Positions 4,628 through 7,560 of a stretch of DNA of 7,560 nucleotides are shown here, in pieces. This DNA is from Pseudomonadota bacterium (GTDB lineage: Bacteria; Pseudomonadota; Gammaproteobacteria; Burkholderiales; Gallionellaceae). The position numbers were made by a program, and so were the translations under genes. The notes under the pieces are model-generated. The model did no database searches. It had not been told where the DNA came from and saw nothing but the letters and a program-made list of their open reading frames with translations. Where the stretch lies: contig JAJXTT010000075.1 of the NCBI GenBank assembly GCA_021783525.1, forward strand, positions 1 through 7,560, given 5' to 3'. Position 1 is the first letter of the stretch, and every line of letters starts with the position of its first letter.

Positions 4628-6397
4628 ATGTACAGTCCTAAAAGGTTGTTCGCCGCATTGATCATTTCAGTGTTCGCCGCTGAGCTGTTGATCATGAGCG
4701 CGTTGACTCTGCTGGAACCCATCCCGCAGTGGGTCGAGAACGCGCTGGATGCTTTCCTGGATGTCGTCCTGCTTTCGCCAATACTCTATTTCTGGGTGTT
4801 CAGGCCCTTGAAGAAGCTCAATGCGGAACTGGAAGCAAGAACCAAGGATGCCGAGTCAGCCAATCGTGCAAAAAGCGCTTTCATGGCCAATATCAGCCAC
4901 GAGATACGTACCCCACTGCATGTCCTGATCGGACTCGGACAACTGTTGCGGCGCGACCCGGATCATCCCGTGCAATTGCAGCGGCTCGAACAGCTCTGCG
5001 CGACTTCCGACCATTTGCTTGCGCTGGTCAACGACATACTTGATCTTTCCAAGATCGAATCGGGCCGATTCGTTCTCGATGATGGCGTCTTCCTCCTTGG
5101 CTCGGTCATCGACCAGGTGAGGGAAGTCGTCGCGCAATTGGCGTTCAGCAAGAACCTCGCGCTGAAAATCGATATTCCGCCGGCATGTTACAACGCATCG
5201 GTGCGTGGCGATTCGCTCCGCTTGTCCCAGATACTCATCAATCTGGGAGGCAATGCCGTGAAATTCAGCAACCACGGAACGATACATATCGGCGTTTCCA
5301 TTGTTGAAGAGAATCCCGCGAGCCTGCGCCTGTGTTTCAGCGTGCTGGACAGCGGGATCGGTATCGCGAAGGAAGACCAGGAACGCATTTTTCTTCCGTT
5401 CGAACAGATTGACGGTTCCATCACCCGGGAATACGGCGGCACGGGGCTGGGGCTGGCAATCAGCCATCGGCTGGTTTCCATGATGGGCGGCAGGATATGG
5501 GTAGACAGCCAGCCCGGAGTGGGAAGCACTTTCAGTTTCGAGATCACGCTGGCGCGCGGAGACCGGGTACCGGAAGCCGTCGTTGCGGCGCCCGCGATCC
5601 CCGATCTTGCGGGATTGCGGGTGCTGGTTGCGGAAGACCACCCGCTGAGCCAGGAAATCATCCTCGAGATGCTGGAAGACCTGGGTTGCATTGCCGAGAT
5701 CGCGACAGACGGAGCGGAGGCGATCGAATGTGCCCTGTCGCATGATTTCGACCTGATCCTGATGGATATGCAGATGCCGAAGATGGATGGATTGGCTGCC
5801 ACCCGCATCATCCGCTCGCTGCCAGGACATCGCGACAAGCCCATCATCGCGCTGACCGCGAACGCATTTGCTGACGATCGCCAGCGCTGTCAGGAAGCGG
5901 GGATGAACGACCATATCAGCAAGCCCGTCACGCCTGCAAAACTCGCCTCCACCCTGAGCAAATGGCTGCCAGACCTTGTCGTCCCGGGAGAAGAGACTCC
6001 GCAATGCGAGTGCGAGTTGAGCGAGGCGCTCGCGAAGATCTCGGGATTGGATGTGGCGGTATCCTGGTGGCGATCCCCGGAACGGCTCGCCGATTATTGC
6101 GGGCTGCTGAACAAGTTTGTGAAAATGCACGGTCAGGACATATCGCTATTGCGGGAACATCTGGCCGCGGGAGAGTTTTATGCCGCCCATGCGATCGCCC
6201 ATAATCTCAAGGGGATCGCGGGGCTGATCGGCGCACGGCGAATCGAATCGCTGGCCAGCGAGATGGTGCAAGCGCTGCGTTCCGGTTCCGGCGCCGCGGA
6301 GATCGCGGTCATCGAGGGAGCCTGCGAAGCTGAGCTTTCCCGTCTCAGGGTGGCGATCCGGACATTACCGACCGCGGAAGAATCGTTTGCCAAATGA
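4628..6397 (+). CDS. Hybrid sensor histidine kinase (2 TM - HisKA - HATPase - receiver - Hpt)
   Basis: This 589-residue membrane protein should autophosphorylate and pass phosphate through its own receiver and Hpt domains. In order: membrane helix about 7-29, a periplasmic loop of only about 12 residues, helix about 43-58, a short helical linker (59-86), and the HisKA box SHEIRTPL with phospho-acceptor His91. The ATPase domain shows NLGGNAVKFS (205-214), DSGIGI (241-246) and GTGLGL (271-276). The receiver shows acidic residues Glu336/Asp337, phospho-acceptor Asp380 in MDMQMPKMDG, Thr410 and Lys432. The Hpt shows AHNLKGIAGLIGA with His525. There is no HAMP, PAS or periplasmic sensor domain, unlike BarA/GacS or ArcB, which otherwise share the layout. 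The ATG has AGGGGG eight bases upstream. Its likely partner is the response regulator 162 bases downstream. The signal is unknown. Confidence 0.95.
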   Translation: MYSPKRLFAALIISVFAAELLIMSALTLLEPIPQWVENALDAFLDVVLLSPILYFWVFRPLKKLNAELEARTKDAESANRAKSAFMANISHEIRTPLHVLIGLGQLLRRDPDHPVQLQRLEQLCATSDHLLALVNDILDLSKIESGRFVLDDGVFLLGSVIDQVREVVAQLAFSKNLALKIDIPPACYNASVRGDSLRLSQILINLGGNAVKFSNHGTIHIGVSIVEENPASLRLCFSVLDSGIGIAKEDQERIFLPFEQIDGSITREYGGTGLGLAISHRLVSMMGGRIWVDSQPGVGSTFSFEITLARGDRVPEAVVAAPAIPDLAGLRVLVAEDHPLSQEIILEMLEDLGCIAEIATDGAEAIECALSHDFDLILMDMQMPKMDGLAATRIIRSLPGHRDKPIIALTANAFADDRQRCQEAGMNDHISKPVTPAKLASTLSKWLPDLVVPGEETPQCECELSEALAKISGLDVAVSWWRSPERLADYCGLLNKFVKMHGQDISLLREHLAAGEFYAAHAIAHNLKGIAGLIGARRIESLASEMVQALRSGSGAAEIAVIEGACEAELSRLRVAIRTLPTAEESFAK

Positions 6398-6453
6398 TAG
6401 TGGATGGCCAGTGATCGAAGGCGAACAGGCCAGCAGCAGAAAATCGCGGCACG

Positions 6454-6472
6454 CGGCAGGCAATGCCTGCCG
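6454..6472. repeat. 19-bp palindrome between kinase and response regulator
   Basis: CGGCAGGCA and TGCCTGCCG are perfect inverted arms around one central A. As RNA this gives an eight-pair stem with an AAT triloop. It lies 56 bases after the kinase stop and 43 bases before the likely -10 of the regulator gene. No T run follows, so it is a weak candidate for a terminator. It could be an operator upstream of the regulator promoter. Confidence 0.55.
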
Positions 6473-6511
6473 AACCGGGTCGAGCCGGAATCGCGAGCGT
6501 CTGAAACTTTG

Positions 6512-6520
6512 TGCTATAAA
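6512..6520 (+). promoter_or_regulatory. Extended -10 promoter of the response regulator gene
   Basis: TGCTATAAA is a TGn extended -10 with TATAAA matching the consensus at five of six positions. It lies 39 bases before the ATG at 6560. The -35 region is poor (TCGCGA at 18-base spacing matches three of six), which extended -10 promoters tolerate. It suggests that the regulator can be expressed apart from the kinase. Confidence 0.5.
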
Positions 6521-6559
6521 GCGCCCAAGATCGGCCTTTCCGTTCCAGGAGAAACCTTC

Positions 6560-7204
6560 ATGAAAGTGCGCGTACTTCTCGTAGACGACCACAAGATGTT
6601 CCGTTATGCGCTCAAGCTCATCCTTGAAAAGGAGCCGCATATCGAAATTGTGGGCGAGGCGGGCGACGGACAGGAGATGCTGGCACTGGCGCACAAAGTC
6701 GTACCCGATGTGGTGTGCATGGATATTTCCATGCCCCATATGGACGGCATCGACGCGACGCGACGACTGCTGGCGATCAATTCCTCGATCCGGGTCATAG
6801 GATTGTCGGCCTACGCAGACCAGTATTATGTGATGGAGATGATGAACGCGGGTGCGGCCGGCTATATCACCAAGGCGGAATCCGTGGAAGAGATATTGCG
6901 CGCCATCAATACCGTGCATCACAGCCAGAAGAAATACCTGTGCCCGGACATCGCGGCCCATGTCGTGGATGCGGTATTCAAGCCGGCGACGCACGAATCG
7001 ACCGTTGCCAAGCTGAGCCACCGCGAGCAGCAGGTGCTGCACCTGGTCGCCGAGGGGTGTTCGTCTTCCAGTATCGCGCAGCGCCTTCAACTGTCCTCAT
7101 CGACGGTGGAAGTGCATCGGCGCAATATCATGCACAAGCTCAACCTGCACAGTATCGCGGACTTGACCAAGTACGCGATCCGTAACGGCATCACATCGGG
7201 CTGA
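6560..7204 (+). CDS. NarL/FixJ-type response regulator (receiver + LuxR helix-turn-helix)
   Basis: This 214-residue protein is a DNA-binding response regulator, the likely end point of the phosphorelay from the hybrid kinase upstream. The receiver (1-120) has acidic Asp9/Asp10, phospho-acceptor Asp55 in CMDISMPHMDG, Ser83 as the switch residue and Lys105 in GYITKAE. The LuxR-type helix-turn-helix (about 150-210) begins KLSHREQQVLHLVAEG and ends TVEVHRRNIMHKLNLHSIADL. At 167-172 it reads CSSSSI where relatives commonly have a S-N-K-E-I-like stretch, a small oddity at the start of the DNA-binding helices. The frame is open from 6404, but ATG 6560 is chosen because AGGAG stands eight bases before it and the receiver fold starts there. 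The layout resembles GacA/UvrY or EvgA, but no orthology can be claimed. A hairpin covers its stop codon. Confidence 0.95.
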   Translation: MKVRVLLVDDHKMFRYALKLILEKEPHIEIVGEAGDGQEMLALAHKVVPDVVCMDISMPHMDGIDATRRLLAINSSIRVIGLSAYADQYYVMEMMNAGAAGYITKAESVEEILRAINTVHHSQKKYLCPDIAAHVVDAVFKPATHESTVAKLSHREQQVLHLVAEGCSSSSIAQRLQLSSSTVEVHRRNIMHKLNLHSIADLTKYAIRNGITSG

Positions 7205-7222
7205 GCCGCCGTCGGCGGCTCA
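7202..7222 (+). terminator. Hairpin overlapping the response regulator stop codon
   Basis: TGAGCCGCC and GGCGGCTCA form a perfect nine-pair stem with loop GTC, starting at the TGA itself. No T run follows, so it does not fit the classic rho-independent type. It could still protect or end the message. Confidence 0.45.
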
Positions 7223-7376
7223 CCGCGCCTGCGGGAATATCGACCCGAATCTACGCACAACACAGTAGAGACTACTTCTTCTGCCCGGTCCCGCTACCCG
7301 GATTAAAGGATATGAATACCTGTGTCCGGGTATTGAGCAAGCATGGTCTTGCCGATTACATTGGCTCAGCGTCGAT

Positions 7377-7400
7377 CGGACCGGCTGACCGGATGGTCCG
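7377..7400 (+). repeat. Nested hairpins with a GGAT tetraloop
   Basis: CGGACC (7377-7382) can pair with GGTCCG (7395-7400). Alternatively GACC (7387-7390) pairs with GGTC (7395-7398), exposing the tetraloop GGAT (7391-7394). The word GACCGG is repeated directly (7379-7384 and 7387-7392). A GGA in a hairpin loop is the usual target of the CsrA/RsmA RNA-binding proteins; that link is inference only. Confidence 0.35.
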
Positions 7401-7412
7401 GATGAGAAAGAA

Positions 7413-7435
7413 CGGGGAGTCGGGGAGTCCCCGAC
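7413..7435. repeat. Tandem octamer merging into a 17-bp palindrome
   Basis: CGGGGAGT occurs twice in tandem (7413-7428). The second copy is part of GTCGGGGA-G-TCCCCGAC (7419-7435), a perfect inverted repeat with eight-base arms. As RNA it makes a seven-pair stem with an AGT loop, 63 bases before the next start codon. There is no T run. It could be an operator or a 5' leader hairpin. Confidence 0.45.
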
Positions 7436-7498
7436 GCACTGTTCGGGCTGCTTCAAGGCCGATTGCCGCATCTGTCTGGTTTGCCTAAGGGGACTGCA

Positions 7499-7560
7499 AT
7501 GAAACAGATATTTCGTGCCGGCGGCGATGCCGCCTCCGCGTACAGGCTGCAACGGCAGGA
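7499..7560 (+). CDS. Start of an unidentified protein (runs off the window)
   Basis: An ATG with AAGGGG six bases upstream opens a frame beginning MKQIFRAGGDAASAYRLQRQ that is still open at the window end. Only 20 codons are visible and I do not recognise them. They contain no hydrophobic run that would suggest a signal peptide. A short inverted repeat GGCGGC/GCCGCC (7520-7525 and 7529-7534) lies inside the first codons. The good ribosome binding site and the gene-free DNA before it make a real start likely. It may be a target or partner of the regulator upstream, but nothing shows this. Confidence 0.5.
   Translation, partial: MKQIFRAGGDAASAYRLQRQ

Larger units (their letters stand above)
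7223..7498. other. Non-coding stretch with several inverted repeats
   Basis: No convincing gene is seen in 276 bases. A 110-codon open frame on the minus strand has no family character or ribosome binding site. The stretch holds the hairpin at 7377-7400 and the palindrome at 7419-7435, plus several GGA trinucleotides. TTGAGC (7333-7338) and TACATT (7357-7362), 18 bases apart, are a weak promoter candidate for what follows. Confidence 0.45.

Noticed and set aside
4303..4722. N-terminal extension of the protease frame by about 140 codons
   Set aside because: The part before 4302 overlaps the kinase start, has no family character, and would put the signal peptide in the middle of the protein.
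4856..6130. Minus-strand frame of 424 codons opposite the kinase
   Set aside because: The plus strand carries every histidine kinase, receiver and Hpt motif; this is a codon-bias shadow.
6404..6559. Earlier start of the response regulator at 6404
   Set aside because: The receiver domain begins at the ATG at 6560, which has a good AGGAG. The extra 52 residues have no motif and cover the palindrome and promoter.
6365..7090. Minus-strand frame of 241 codons opposite the regulator
   Set aside because: It is antisense to a complete receiver-LuxR protein and has no recognisable motif.
7220..7552. Minus-strand frame of 110 codons after the regulator
   Set aside because: Its composition is rich in Arg, Ser and Pro, it has no ribosome binding site, and it overlaps a better plus-strand start at 7499 and several hairpins.
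1..7560. CRISPR array, insertion sequence, prophage or toxin-antitoxin genes
   Set aside because: There are no regularly spaced repeats, transposase or integrase motifs, or small paired genes. The tRNA has no attachment-site duplicate within the window.

Overview
The window reads as a chromosomal segment of a Gram-negative, moderately GC-rich proteobacterium. A betaproteobacterium is most likely, perhaps near the Gallionellaceae/Nitrosomonadales. This rests on protein style and on lysC being followed directly by tRNA-Ser(GCU), an arrangement I associate with betaproteobacteria. It is inference; no search was run.

Left part (1-2257, minus strand): recJ, the single-strand-specific 5'-3' exonuclease, is followed after 4 bases by the start of an MgtC-family membrane protein that leaves the window at base 1. 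The RecJ reading frame carries an extra segment of about 20 residues encoded by a hairpin-forming, palindrome-rich DNA stretch. This looks like a small in-frame palindromic insertion. A 104-bp divergent intergenic region separates recJ from lysC.

Centre (2258-3664, plus strand): lysC encodes a 410-residue aspartate kinase with two C-terminal ACT domains. Codon 249 is an ATG preceded by a strong Shine-Dalgarno sequence, at the place where heteromeric aspartokinases start their beta subunit. tRNA-Ser(GCU) follows with its own near-consensus promoter, a GC-rich discriminator and a clear rho-independent terminator.

Right part (3706-7560): a small exported retropepsin-like aspartic protease with an N-terminal DUF4124-like segment lies on the minus strand. 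It is divergent from a plus-strand two-component pair. The pair is a hybrid histidine kinase (two membrane helices, HisKA, HATPase, receiver, Hpt) and a NarL/LuxR-type response regulator, together predicting a four-step phosphorelay H91 -> D380 -> H525 -> D55. The kinase has almost no periplasmic part, so the signal is probably sensed in or near the membrane. The regulator appears to have its own extended -10 promoter, just downstream of a 19-bp palindrome. After the regulator comes about 280 bp without a convincing gene but rich in small inverted repeats, including a GGA tetraloop hairpin. A new plus-strand reading frame then begins at 7499 and leaves the window.

The housekeeping half (recJ, lysC, tRNA) is ordinary apart from the RecJ insert and the nested lysC start. 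No mobile element, CRISPR array or complete unknown multi-gene system is visible. The least explained parts are the phosphorelay pair, its divergent protease and the structured non-coding DNA around them.
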